From assembly GCA_031317595.1 (NCBI GenBank), contig JANCMB010000001.1, forward strand, positions 3,214,468 through 3,278,467: 64,000 nt of DNA, read 5' to 3'. This document shows positions 55,987 through 64,000 of the stretch, piece after piece (the stretch's first letter is position 1; every line of letters begins with the position of its first letter). The notes below the pieces were generated by a model, which made no database searches, was not told where the DNA came from, and was given only the letters and a program-made list of their open reading frames with translations. This DNA is from Glutamicibacter sp. PS. Lineage in GTDB: Bacteria; Actinomycetota; Actinomycetes; Actinomycetales; Micrococcaceae. The position numbers and the translations under genes were made by a program.

Positions 55987-57383
55987 TACACGCTCCTCAT
56001 CGCAAGTTCTAGGTCACGTTGAAGAGCTCCTAATGCTTGTCGTGTTTGAGCTCTACTTCCGCCAACGGCGTTGGTGACGTTCTTCATCAGTGCAGTTTCG
56101 ATGGCAGCCTGTTGCGGCGGTGCCGGAATGGGCCCGGAGGTCGGAAAACGATCCAAGGTGTCGTAGAAGACTTTCCAGTGCTGCGGCCCAGTCTTTGCGT
56201 AGAAGGCTTCATTGACCATCGAACGGCGCGTCGGGGTGGTGTTGGGTCTATCAAACATGGTGAGCATTTGATCGCGTCGCGCGGTGAACTTGACCCACTC
56301 CCAGGCCTCGTCCTTCAACTTGGAATCACGCATGATCGCGTAACCTGCCGCCCCGAATTGGTGGCGTTGACTGCGCTGTCCGGGAAAGAACTGCACATCG
56401 AAATCCTTGGGGCCCATTCCACCTTGAACCAATCCGTCGACCCAGTAGCCTCCGGCAGGTGCCGCACCGATCTTTCCATTCGCAAAGAGTCCCACCAGCG
56501 AATTCCCTCCGCCGCCCTCGGGACGAACCGCCAGACCTTGGTCAACGAGGTCGCGGAGAAATTCAAAGGTCTCCAGTACCTTCGGATCTTCGGCATTCGG
56601 GTTTTCCCACAGGTAGCCTCCACTCCTAGGAGTTTTCGTCGCTTCACCCCGGTAAAAGCCATTCCATAGCCACGAACCGCCCTGAGCCCTGGTTTCCGTA
56701 AGGAAAGACGTGTCATTGGTATAAAGCCATGGCACAACACCGCCGAATAAGCGGTTGGTCCAGTAGTACGGAGTGAAGCCCCTGCCCTCGCGCTTTTTCA
56801 TTCCGCGCATCATGGACTCGAAGTCGTCCCACGTCCACTCTGCGGGAGGATACTCAAGCCCGGCCCTTCTCAAGGTCGACGAGTTCAAGTACATATTCGC
56901 GGCGTTAAAGTCCAGCGGCATCTGGAAGAGACTGCCGCGGTACATAAACGCCTCGATCAGGGACGGGTGCACGTCGGCAAAATACTCCGCCACCTGCTGC
57001 GCGTCGCGTTGCACATAGCTATCGAGGGGCTCGGCGAGCTTCTCCGCGAATAGCTGCGTCCCCTCGGTAGCCACATAGACCACATCCGGAGCATTACCTG
57101 CGGCCACCATGGTCAGAATCTTGGCAAAGAAATCCTTCCAATCTGCACCCTGGATGGCCTGCAGGTGCACCGGAATATCTGGATGCTCTCGCATGAAAGC
57201 CTCGGCGATTCCGCGCCTGGCCTCTGCATCCGCAGAGTTACCCAAAATGGCTACACGCAGTCCTTTTGCGTGACGCCCGGGTATATCGGCGCCGGACAGG
57301 CGAGGCCACGCCCCAACACTCACCCCTGCGATCCCGAGAGCCGCCGCTGTCACCAGCGCACGCCGGGTTATTCCTGAACTCAT
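55986..57383 (-). CDS. Sugar ABC transporter substrate-binding protein, Tat-type signal, no lipobox
   Basis: 465 residues, cluster B binding protein. N-terminal twin-arginine-like signal (SGITRRALVTAAALGIAG) and then the mature domain beginning LRVAILGN. No cysteine follows the hydrophobic core, nor do I see one elsewhere, so it is not a normal lipoprotein. The ligand lobe carries TWDDFESMMRGMKKREGRGF and the repeated aromatic residues of sugar-binding proteins. ATG 57383 chosen because AGGAG lies 8 nt upstream; an ATG at 57401 is less likely. First gene of the ABC operon, preceded by a promoter and a palindrome. Confidence 0.87.
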   Translation of the reverse strand: MSSGITRRALVTAAALGIAGVSVGAWPRLSGADIPGRHAKGLRVAILGNSADAEARRGIAEAFMREHPDIPVHLQAIQGADWKDFFAKILTMVAAGNAPDVVYVATEGTQLFAEKLAEPLDSYVQRDAQQVAEYFADVHPSLIEAFMYRGSLFQMPLDFNAANMYLNSSTLRRAGLEYPPAEWTWDDFESMMRGMKKREGRGFTPYYWTNRLFGGVVPWLYTNDTSFLTETRAQGGSWLWNGFYRGEATKTPRSGGYLWENPNAEDPKVLETFEFLRDLVDQGLAVRPEGGGGNSLVGLFANGKIGAAPAGGYWVDGLVQGGMGPKDFDVQFFPGQRSQRHQFGAAGYAIMRDSKLKDEAWEWVKFTARRDQMLTMFDRPNTTPTRRSMVNEAFYAKTGPQHWKVFYDTLDRFPTSGPIPAPPQQAAIETALMKNVTNAVGGSRAQTRQALGALQRDLELAMRSV

Positions 57384-57393
57384 ATCCACATCT

Positions 57394-57409
57394 CCTAACA
57401 CGTGTCAGG
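57394..57409. promoter_or_regulatory. LacI-type operator upstream of the sugar ABC operon
   Basis: CCTAACAC-GTGTCAGG is a 16-bp palindrome with one mismatch per arm and a CACGTG core, centred just after position 57401 in the leader and overlapping the ribosome-site region on the minus strand. The core CG resembles operators of LacI-family sugar regulators. Confidence 0.6.
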
Positions 57410-57421
57410 TTCACTTGTCAG

Positions 57422-57451
57422 ATCCTAGATGTGATGTGAATTACCCGTCAA
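57422..57451 (-). promoter_or_regulatory. Promoter of the sugar ABC operon
   Basis: Minus strand: -35 TTGACG (57451-57446), 18-bp spacer, -10 TAGGAT (57427-57422). It starts at about 57415, just upstream of the palindrome. Confidence 0.6.
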
Positions 57452-57460
57452 TAGTTAAAA

Positions 57461-57501
57461 GAAATATCAGCGCATAACACCTTGTCATACGCTGATATTT
57501 C
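57461..57501 (-). terminator. Terminator downstream of the GH65 fusion gene
   Basis: A perfect 12-bp stem (57461-57472 and 57490-57501) with a 17-nt loop, followed on the minus strand by TTTTAAC. It lies 19 nt after the GH65 stop and separates that gene from the ABC operon promoter. Confidence 0.75.
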
Positions 57502-57520
57502 GTTTTAGCAATTTGGCGTC

Positions 57521-60500
57521 TTACACGTTGCGACGCCACGCCTGACGAAGTTGATCGCGATTGTTCTCGCGTTGCCGGTCCAAGACGTGCTCGATACTTG
57601 GCCGCCCCTCGCGCACCGGGCCCTGGTCGGCCAACGGCACCGTGTAAGTCTCGTTTTCGATTAACTGAATGGTCTCCCTACGCACCTGTACCGACAGCGC
57701 CGGGGCGCCGCAGAGATCAAAGGAAATCGACTCCGGGCGTAGGCAGACGGTGATTTGGGCGCCCTGCCAGGTCAACCGGAACTTCATCGAACGCCATCCG
57801 CGCGGCAGCCGCGGATCGAAACGCAGGACCTGCTCATCATCCCTCAATCCACCGAAGCCATAGACCAATCCGGCCCAGACCCCTCCGGTTGAGGCCACAT
57901 GCACACCGTCGGCGGTATTGCCGTGCGAGTTATGCAGATCAACGTTCAGCGCATGCTCAAAGTAGTCATAGGCCAAATCCCGGTACCCCACCTCGGCGGC
58001 CAGAATCGACTGCACGGTGGCCGACAATGTCGAGTCGCCGGTGGTCAGCGGGTCGTAGTAGTTGAAGTTCGCGAGCTTGCGTTCGGGTGAGAAGTCCGAG
58101 GAACGCAACCACATGGCCAGCACCGTGTCGGCCTGCTTAATCACCTGGAAGCGATAGATCACCAGCGGGTGGTAGTGCAAAAGCAGCGGGAACTTCGCCG
58201 GATCGGTGTTGGCCACATCCCAAATCTCGCGGTTCAAGAAGTGGTCATCCTGCGGGTTAATCTCCACGGATTCCGAGTAGGGAATGTGCATGCAGTGCGC
58301 GGCACGCACCCACATTGCGGGTTCCTCGGGTTGCAGGTCGAGGCGCTGTACCAGCTGCTGATAGTAATCCGGGTATTCATCGGCCAGGCGGGTGATAATT
58401 TCGGCCGCACGACGCAGATTAAAGCGCGCCATCACATTGGTGTAGAGATTGTCATTCACCACGGCCGTGTACTCGTCCGGTCCGGTGACCCCGTGGATGT
58501 GGAAGGTTTCCTGCTCTCCGCTATGCCGCCAGAAGCCCAGCGACGTCCACATCCGGGCGGTACCCACCATGATCTCCGCTCCGCCAGCGGTGAGAAACTC
58601 CTCGTCCCCGGAGGCGTTAAGGTAGCGGTTCAGCCCGTAGGCCACGTCAGCGTTGATGTGGTACTGCGCGGTACCTGCTGGATAGTAGGCGCTGGCTTCC
58701 TCGCCGTTGATGGTGCGCCACGGGAACAGAATGCCGTCCTCGTTCATCACCTGCGCCCGGCGCGTCGCCGCAGGCAACATAGAGACACGTGCGCGTAGCG
58801 CGTTTCGGGCCCACTGCGGATTTGTATAGGTCAAGAACGGAAGCACATAGATTTCGGTGTCCCAGAAGTAATGCCCGGAGTAGCCGTTACCCGACACACC
58901 CTTCGCGCTAATCCCCAACCCATCGGAACGTGCCGAGGCCTGAGCCAACTGGAACAGGTTCCAGCGGATGGCGCGCTGCAGTTGCTTGTCGTCACTGTCG
59001 ACCACGACGTCACTGCGGCGCCAGTAGTCGATCATGAAGGCGCGTTGGGCACGGAAATGCTCATCGACCCCGAACGGCACCAGGTGATCCAGGGCGCGGC
59101 TCGAACGGGTGAGCATTTCCTCGGCGCTGTGCCGCCGCGAAGCATGGTAGACCGCGAACTTCGAGAGACGCAGCCCCTGACCTCTGTTCAGATTCACCGA
59201 ACTGACTTCATCGGCGCGTGAGGCGTTGACCTGGCGCGTGGTACGCACTGGCTGCTTGCTACCGCCGGTCAGCGTCACCTGATGTTCGACGGAGGCCGCC
59301 ACCGACATACCCGAGCCCTTCACGTAGTAGCTCAGCCCGAGGCGGGAGCCGTCTTGGGTATGCCCGGCGGCGATCAGTGGGTTCTGCGAGGCGGCTTCCG
59401 ACTTTCGCGGGTCATCGGCCTTCACCCCGGAGTCCATTTCCATAGGGCTTGGCACGGCCCGCTCAGTGGGTTCGCCAATCAGAGAGGATTGCACCAACAC
59501 ATGGGCTGGGGCGTCGAGCAGACGCACATGCAGATCCTGCACGGCCAGATGACGGTCGCTGAAGGAAACCATGGTGCGGGCGGTGACGGCCACCCGGTTG
59601 CCCTCCGCGGTGCGCCACAGCGTGGTGGCATTCAGCGTTCCGTCGCGGAAGTCGAGGCGCAGGTCGTCACGCAATAATTCGGTACGACCGATTTCCAGTG
59701 CCTCGTCGTTGATGAATACGCGCAGGGTGCGAAAGTCCGGGGCGCTGATCATTGTCTGCCCCGTCTCGGCTAGACCAAAGGCACTTTCCGCATGGCGGAT
59801 CTGCCAGGTCTCATGCAAACCGTTGAGGAAGGTGCCGGCGGTGTGCTCGGCGACGCCCACCTGTGCGGCGCGACATCCGAGGAAACCATTGCCGAGCGAG
59901 AAGACGGTGTCCTGGGCGCCGCTCTCATCGCGTTGCGCCTCGCGGGCGATCGACCACGGGTCATAGTTCAGCGCGTCACTGGCCTGCTCTGTGATCAGCT
60001 CCTGCAGATCCGTGACCAGCACGTGGGCTCCTGCCGCGGAGAGTTGATCCGCGTTATTTTCCCGGTCGATGGCAACGACCTTGAAGCCGCCGCTCACGGC
60101 GGCCGCAACTCCACTCGTGGCATCCTCGACGACCACACATTCTTCGGGGCGCCAGCCTAGATCCGCGGCCGCGGCGAGGAAGGTATCGGGTGCTGGTTTG
60201 CCCGCTAGCGAGCGCGCGGCAGCCTCGGTTCCGGAAATAACGGTCGCGAAGTATGTGGCAAGCCCGGCACGTTCGAGGACCTGATGGGCGTTGCGCGAGG
60301 AGGAGACCACAGCCACGTCAAGTCCGGCGTCGATCACCTGTCGCACATAGTTCAGCGACCCGGCGTACGGCTCGATCCCGTCGCGCTCCAAAATCGCCGT
60401 GAACAAGGCATTCTTTTTATTCCCGAGGGAGCATATAGTCGAGTCGCCCGGTAAATCACCGGGTGTTCCCTCTGGTAGCTCGATGCCGCGGGAGGCCAGC

Positions 60501-60718
60501 AGGGCGGCCACCCCCTCGTAACGTGGCCGCCCATCGATGAGGGCGAAATAGTCCTCTTCGGTGTATGGGGCAACGCCGGGATACCCAGCGAGGAAGTCAG
60601 TAAATAGTTCGCGCCATGCGGTGCGGTGCACCAGCGCCGTCGGCGTCAGCACACCGTCAAGGTCGAACAGCACGGCCTTAAAGTCGCGGTGGCGATATGC
60701 AGGTCGGGAGGATGTCAC
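57521..60718 (-). CDS. Beta-phosphoglucomutase / GH65 glycoside phosphorylase fusion
   Basis: 1065 residues. N-terminal HAD domain (about 10-235) with FDLDGVLTPTALVHRTAW, as in beta-phosphoglucomutase, carrying the nucleophile Asp and later GKPAPDTFLAAAADLG and VVEDATSGVAAA. GH65 (about 245-1065) has the catalytic acid Glu in GVTGPDEYT (about residue 748) and the arrangement of trehalose, maltose and kojibiose phosphorylases. Phosphorolysis of an alpha-glucoside would give beta-glucose 1-phosphate, which the attached mutase turns into glucose 6-phosphate. Start: GTG 60718 has AGGA about 8 nt upstream; TTG 60763 is less convincing. Substrate is not fixed. Confidence 0.92.
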   Translation of the reverse strand: MTSSRPAYRHRDFKAVLFDLDGVLTPTALVHRTAWRELFTDFLAGYPGVAPYTEEDYFALIDGRPRYEGVAALLASRGIELPEGTPGDLPGDSTICSLGNKKNALFTAILERDGIEPYAGSLNYVRQVIDAGLDVAVVSSSRNAHQVLERAGLATYFATVISGTEAAARSLAGKPAPDTFLAAAADLGWRPEECVVVEDATSGVAAAVSGGFKVVAIDRENNADQLSAAGAHVLVTDLQELITEQASDALNYDPWSIAREAQRDESGAQDTVFSLGNGFLGCRAAQVGVAEHTAGTFLNGLHETWQIRHAESAFGLAETGQTMISAPDFRTLRVFINDEALEIGRTELLRDDLRLDFRDGTLNATTLWRTAEGNRVAVTARTMVSFSDRHLAVQDLHVRLLDAPAHVLVQSSLIGEPTERAVPSPMEMDSGVKADDPRKSEAASQNPLIAAGHTQDGSRLGLSYYVKGSGMSVAASVEHQVTLTGGSKQPVRTTRQVNASRADEVSSVNLNRGQGLRLSKFAVYHASRRHSAEEMLTRSSRALDHLVPFGVDEHFRAQRAFMIDYWRRSDVVVDSDDKQLQRAIRWNLFQLAQASARSDGLGISAKGVSGNGYSGHYFWDTEIYVLPFLTYTNPQWARNALRARVSMLPAATRRAQVMNEDGILFPWRTINGEEASAYYPAGTAQYHINADVAYGLNRYLNASGDEEFLTAGGAEIMVGTARMWTSLGFWRHSGEQETFHIHGVTGPDEYTAVVNDNLYTNVMARFNLRRAAEIITRLADEYPDYYQQLVQRLDLQPEEPAMWVRAAHCMHIPYSESVEINPQDDHFLNREIWDVANTDPAKFPLLLHYHPLVIYRFQVIKQADTVLAMWLRSSDFSPERKLANFNYYDPLTTGDSTLSATVQSILAAEVGYRDLAYDYFEHALNVDLHNSHGNTADGVHVASTGGVWAGLVYGFGGLRDDEQVLRFDPRLPRGWRSMKFRLTWQGAQITVCLRPESISFDLCGAPALSVQVRRETIQLIENETYTVPLADQGPVREGRPSIEHVLDRQRENNRDQLRQAWRRNV

Positions 60719-60787
60719 GAGCGGTGTCCTATCTCGAGGTGCAATTTCCACCAACGGTAGCAAGCTAGCGCCCTTGCGACGACATAC

Positions 60788-60793
60788 TACGAT
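60788..60793 (+). promoter_or_regulatory. -10 box of leaderless APH-fold protein mRNA
   Basis: TACGAT ends 6 nt before the GTG at 60800; no Shine-Dalgarno sequence. Confidence 0.45.
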
Positions 60794-60799
60794 GGACTT

Positions 60800-61777
60800 G
60801 TGGCTCAGTGGATAGATTTATGGAACAGCGACGACTGGCGCGCCGAAACGGCTGGATGGATCGATGCCGCCTGCGATGCGTATGGCATCGTACGCACCGC
60901 CGAGCCGGAGTTTTGGCCCACCCACCTTGGTAGCGTGGGCGCCGCGGTGCAAACCGACGCCGCCCATCTGGTGTTTACCGCCAATGCGCCGGGTCTGTCG
61001 GCCGAGCCGGCGGTGACGGTGACCGCAGGCCAACTCGTTCCGGACCGCGTGGTGATGCCGTTAGCCATCGACCGCGTCGCGGGCTATATGCTCAGCCCCG
61101 ACTTCGGACACGCGCTGGGCGAGGTGAGCGACAGCGTGGAGAGCTGGGAACTAGCCATGGCCTCGCTGGCGGCGCTCCAGGTTTCCCTGATGGGCCAGCA
61201 AGATGCGTTCTTCGACGCCGGCCTGACCGTGGTCGATCCGCAGTTCTTGCCGGAGCAGTACGAGCAGGCACTGACCCTCCATGTCTCCATGGATGCCAAT
61301 CACCCATTGCATCTTCCCCCGGCGCGTGCCGACAAGCTCCATTCCCGCTTGGACGAACTGCGTGCGGCTTGCTCTGCGCTACACGCCGGGCCGGTGCCGC
61401 TCTCACTGGAGCACGGGGCCTTCGACCTGCACAAGGTCATCACCCCGGCCGAGGTCGGCCAGCAGGGCCGCATTGTGCATTTCGGTTCGGCACACTGGGC
61501 GCACCCCTTCTCCTCGCTGGCCCGCCCCTTGGCGCTTATGCAGGAGCAGTGGGATTGCACCGTCGACGACGAACGGGTCATGCGGGTGCTCTTTGCCTAC
61601 CTGGGCCAGTTCTCCGACTACGGGACACCCGACGAACTCTTCGATTTGATCGGTCCGGCCTGCATGATCGCCCCGTTGGCACAACATGAGACCTGGCTGC
61701 GTCTATTGCTGGAGGCCGACGACAAGGATGTGGCCGAGCACGCCGAGCACGTGCTCGAAACCCTGTATATCGGCTAA
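60800..61777 (+). CDS. Aminoglycoside-phosphotransferase-fold protein, catalytic residues absent
   Basis: 325 residues, cytoplasmic, start GTG with a TACGAT box 6 nt upstream. The N-terminus (WIDLWNSDDWRAETAGWIDAACDAYGI) and the later spacing match a family of APH/choline-kinase-like proteins. In its relatives the catalytic loop is HGDLHPWNV and the metal motif F/DFGDA. Here the loop is HGAFDLHKV from residue 205 and HFGSAHWAHPF from residue 227, so the catalytic Asp, the Asn and the DFG-type Asp are all missing. Likely a pseudokinase or binding protein, or an unannotated function. No close recognised relative. Shares stop bases with isochorismatase. Confidence 0.6.
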   Translation: MAQWIDLWNSDDWRAETAGWIDAACDAYGIVRTAEPEFWPTHLGSVGAAVQTDAAHLVFTANAPGLSAEPAVTVTAGQLVPDRVVMPLAIDRVAGYMLSPDFGHALGEVSDSVESWELAMASLAALQVSLMGQQDAFFDAGLTVVDPQFLPEQYEQALTLHVSMDANHPLHLPPARADKLHSRLDELRAACSALHAGPVPLSLEHGAFDLHKVITPAEVGQQGRIVHFGSAHWAHPFSSLARPLALMQEQWDCTVDDERVMRVLFAYLGQFSDYGTPDELFDLIGPACMIAPLAQHETWLRLLLEADDKDVAEHAEHVLETLYIG

Positions 61778-62397
61778 TGCGCGCCGAGCCGGGCACTGAC
61801 CGAGCGCACGGTCGTCACCTCGGCAAAGCCTCCGCCGGATAGGTTGGCGGCGGTAGCCCGCATGAGTTCTTCCCCGCTCAGCACCTGCGCGCCGCCGCCA
61901 AGGATCGCGTGCACCTCGGCGTCGCTGGGCAAAGCCACGGGGAAGGTCGTCGTGGCATCTAGCGGCAGAACGATCTGGAATCCTAGGTTGTTCCCCATGC
62001 GCGCGGTGGTTTCTACGCACATATTCGTTTGAATGCCGGCCACAATGAGCGTGGTTATGCCACGGGCCCGGAGCCAAGCCGCTAGGTCGGGTTCGCCCAG
62101 GAAGGCCGAGTTCACGCGTTTCCGGATCATGAGCTCCGGCGCCACCGCTGCTACCTCAGCGAAAAGCTGATTTCCGGGGTTGGCCGGGTGCAGCGGCGAA
62201 TCGACGTGGACACTGTCATGTTGCACGATGATCACAGGAACCTCGTTTCGTTCGCAGTCCCGCAGCAACGTGCGTACCGCGGCACGGCAGCCCGGCAGGT
62301 CCACCGGCTCACCCCAGATTGGGTCTTCGAAGCCGCGTTGCATGTCGATGAGGATGAGGGCGGTCTTGCTCGGGTCTAGGAGCATCATTTCGTTCAT
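61774..62397 (-). CDS. Isochorismatase-family hydrolase
   Basis: 207 residues. Cysteine hydrolase fold with the triad: Asp in LILIDMQRGF, Lys in IRKRVNSAF and Cys in GIQTNMCVETT. The group includes nicotinamidases, N-carbamoylsarcosine amidases and isochorismatases; this one cannot be assigned further. ATG 62397 is preferred: the frame upstream is a run without conservation and overlaps the divergent promoter. Divergent from a GlxA-type regulator, a very common pairing in which the regulator controls the hydrolase. Confidence 0.85.
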   Translation of the reverse strand: MNEMMLLDPSKTALILIDMQRGFEDPIWGEPVDLPGCRAAVRTLLRDCERNEVPVIIVQHDSVHVDSPLHPANPGNQLFAEVAAVAPELMIRKRVNSAFLGEPDLAAWLRARGITTLIVAGIQTNMCVETTARMGNNLGFQIVLPLDATTTFPVALPSDAEVHAILGGGAQVLSGEELMRATAANLSGGGFAEVTTVRSVSARLGAH

Positions 62398-62455
62398 GGT
62401 TCTATTGCACCGTCGTTCGCAGCCGCCGACCAGTGGCAGATATGACAGTAACCGG

Positions 62456-62461
62456 TAGAAT
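62456..62461 (+). promoter_or_regulatory. -10 box of leaderless GlxA-type regulator mRNA
   Basis: TAGAAT ends 6 nt before ATG 62468; no Shine-Dalgarno sequence. Confidence 0.5.
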
Positions 62462-62467
62462 TCTGCC

Positions 62468-63433
62468 ATGCCTAATTTCCGAGTCGGTATTTTGGTGTTT
62501 GATCAGGCGCGCAGTTATGACGTGGTCACGGCGACCGAAATTTTCGCAGACCGTTCCGCCCATGGCCTACCGGCGATGCACGTCGAATTTTGCTCCGGCG
62601 CACCGAGGGAATCGGTTCGGTTAGACACCGGGCTGCAGATCGCCCCGGTCCACCACTCACGCGCCTATGATCTTCTGGTCGTGCCCGGTTCGGAGCAACT
62701 CCTGGGTCGGCTACCGGAGGCCGACCTCGAGCTCATTGCACGCGGCACGCGGCAGACTAAAGCGGTGGCTGGCCTATGCACCGGTGCTTTCGCGCTGGCC
62801 GAAGCCGGGGTGCTAAATGGCGGGCAAGCCACCACACATTGGCGCTATACCGACCTCTTGGCGCAGCGGTACCGACAGATCTCGGTGCAAAGTTCCCAGA
62901 TTTATATAGCGAGCGGTGGGTTCTGGACCTCGGCGGGGGTCAGCGCCGGGGCGGATCTGCTGCTGCATTTAGTCGACGAATTCCACGGTCGGCCAGTGGC
63001 CGCGCACATCGCGAAATCCATGGTGTTGCCGCTGCATCGAGCGGGAAACCAGTCACAGTTCGTTGATCACACGCTTGCCGGCCAAAGGGCCTCGCCCCTG
63101 TCCGAACTCGCCGATCGCGTACGTCATAATCCGCGTCGGGATTGGTCGGTTCGCGCACTGGCCCGAGCGTTGGCCGTCTCGGAACGCTCGTGCCATCGGC
63201 TCTTCCACGCCCAGCTCGGGTGCACGCCTGCGGCGTGGATTCAGCGCGAACGGCTCGAGGTCGCCCGGCAGCTGCTAGAAACTACCGAGCTAACCGTGGG
63301 GCGGGTGGCCGAGCAGTCCGGTGTGGGCAGCGCAGAAAACCTGCGTAAGCTCTTTGCGGCCCGCTTCGGGATCTCGCCCACCGACTACCGCCGCCGCTTT
63401 GGCGGGCAAGTTAGCCGCGTAGCACCCGCATAA
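62468..63433 (+). CDS. GlxA/FtrA-type AraC regulator with DJ-1/PfpI domain
   Basis: 321 residues. DJ-1/PfpI-like domain (about 5-165) with VAGLCTGAFALAEAG (Cys nucleophile position) and a C-terminal AraC double HTH (about 215-315: RHNPRRDWSVRALARALAVSERSCHRLFHAQLGCTPAAWIQ then LTVGRVAEQSGVGSAENLRKLFAARFGISPTDYR). Such regulators sense small metabolites and typically control an adjacent hydrolase, here the divergent isochorismatase. Leaderless start. The 3' end overlaps the convergent phosphodiesterase by 23 nt. Confidence 0.9.
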   Translation: MPNFRVGILVFDQARSYDVVTATEIFADRSAHGLPAMHVEFCSGAPRESVRLDTGLQIAPVHHSRAYDLLVVPGSEQLLGRLPEADLELIARGTRQTKAVAGLCTGAFALAEAGVLNGGQATTHWRYTDLLAQRYRQISVQSSQIYIASGGFWTSAGVSAGADLLLHLVDEFHGRPVAAHIAKSMVLPLHRAGNQSQFVDHTLAGQRASPLSELADRVRHNPRRDWSVRALARALAVSERSCHRLFHAQLGCTPAAWIQRERLEVARQLLETTELTVGRVAEQSGVGSAENLRKLFAARFGISPTDYRRRFGGQVSRVAPA

Positions 63434-64000
63434 GGGTCGGGGCCCGATCGGTCATCAGCGCGTCGACCCCAAACTCGACCAACCTGCGCATCTGCGCCTC
63501 GTCGTTGACCACCCAGACGTGTACCTCGGTGCCCGCACCTTGCACCGCGCGCACCAACCGCCTGGTTGCCACGGGCAGGCCCTTATAGGTGGCGGGGATC
63601 TGGACCGCCCAGTAGGGTTTGAGAAGCCCGCGCGGCACCCGACCCAAGAGCTGGGCGCAGGCGTAGATCTGGGCCATCTGGCGCTGACCCGGCGAGCGCC
63701 GCACCGGGCGCCCAAGCAGATGTGCCACGGCGGCCGATCGCTTGTCGTCGAAGGAGGCCAGCGCGATGCGTTCGTGCACCGAGCGACGGTCGATGAGGCA
63801 GGCCAACGGGGCGATAACCGACTCGTCCTTGACGTCGATATTCAGCATGGCCTCGGGAAAGGCATCCAGCAGTTCTTCGAGCCGGCACAGCGGCTGGCCG
63901 TTGGCCCGCACCGTGGCGAGCTGAGCGTCGGTGTATTCGGCGATGGGGCCGCGCGCATCGGTTACCCGGTCGAGGGTGTCGTCGTGAAAGGCGTAGACCG
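63411..64000 (-). CDS. Glycerophosphodiester phosphodiesterase, 5' end outside the window
   Basis: At least 196 codons seen; the frame is open to the window edge. Its first residues, read from position 63998, are VYAFHDDTLDRVTDARGPI, the classic HD-x-x-L-x-R-x-T block of GDPD TIM barrels. Later parts carry LNIDVKDE, VVNDEAQMRRLVEFGVDALMTD near the C-terminus and IPATYKG. It hydrolyses glycerophosphodiesters or related lipid head groups to glycerol 3-phosphate. The N-terminal part with the first metal ligand lies to the right. The 3' end overlaps the AraC-type gene. Confidence 0.88.
   Translation of the reverse strand, partial: VYAFHDDTLDRVTDARGPIAEYTDAQLATVRANGQPLCRLEELLDAFPEAMLNIDVKDESVIAPLACLIDRRSVHERIALASFDDKRSAAVAHLLGRPVRRSPGQRQMAQIYACAQLLGRVPRGLLKPYWAVQIPATYKGLPVATRRLVRAVQGAGTEVHVWVVNDEAQMRRLVEFGVDALMTDRAPTLMRVLRG

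Overview
The window is a compact, GC-rich chromosomal segment of an actinobacterium. It carries a 16S rRNA gene of Micrococcaceae/Arthrobacter-like type, actinobacterial-only families (DUF3180, DUF2520 next to panC, the zinc metalloprotease between dacB and tilS, DUF222-HNH, paired bacterial PH-domain proteins), and many starts preceded by a TANNNT -10 box exactly 6 nt upstream with no Shine-Dalgarno sequence, as in leaderless actinobacterial mRNAs. The genus cannot be fixed from the sequence alone. I see no insertion sequence, prophage, CRISPR array or tRNA.

Layout. 1-1922: 3' part of an rRNA operon read leftwards (start of the ITS, 16S, leader, a well-formed promoter). 1976-2938: leaderless nitronate monooxygenase. 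2935-15180: thirteen minus-strand genes, mostly overlapping, which read dacB, zinc metalloprotease, tilS, hpt, ftsH, folE, folP, folBK, DUF3180, two bPH2 membrane proteins, DUF2520 and panC. This is a folate/pantothenate/cell-envelope housekeeping cluster. 15276-23848: ppa, an AnsP-like permease, a PucR regulator, a large Orn/Lys/Arg decarboxylase, a GNAT protein, rmuC and pcp.

23845-31673: the most unusual part. An XRE regulator is divergent from a secreted von Willebrand A (VWA) protein and its VWA-less paralogue, which face a Hanks-type membrane kinase. A double TTTGC palindrome overlaps the VWA promoter. A MocR-type regulator/YczE pair and a SatD-like protein follow. 31721-40649: DUF222-HNH protein, HAD phosphatase, serS, diacylglycerol kinase family protein, rhodanese-pheA, amidase and POT peptide transporter. 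40712-48775: XRE/DUF2975 pair, DUF4190 protein, pgm, lysP, class-3 aldehyde dehydrogenase, and a large membrane protein with a YtrA-type GntR regulator behind a perfect palindrome.

48778-53062: thiamin salvage operon (promoter, TPP riboswitch, thiM, thiE, thiD-tenA fusion, NCS2 permease). 53072-60718: LacI regulator, three-gene sugar ABC importer and a beta-phosphoglucomutase/GH65 phosphorylase fusion. Together these form a self-contained disaccharide import and phosphorolysis pathway ending in glucose and glucose 6-phosphate. 60800-64000: an APH-fold protein without its catalytic residues, an isochorismatase-like hydrolase with a GlxA-type regulator, and a glycerophosphodiesterase cut by the window edge. 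Genes are packed very tightly: five convergent pairs share their stop-codon bases.
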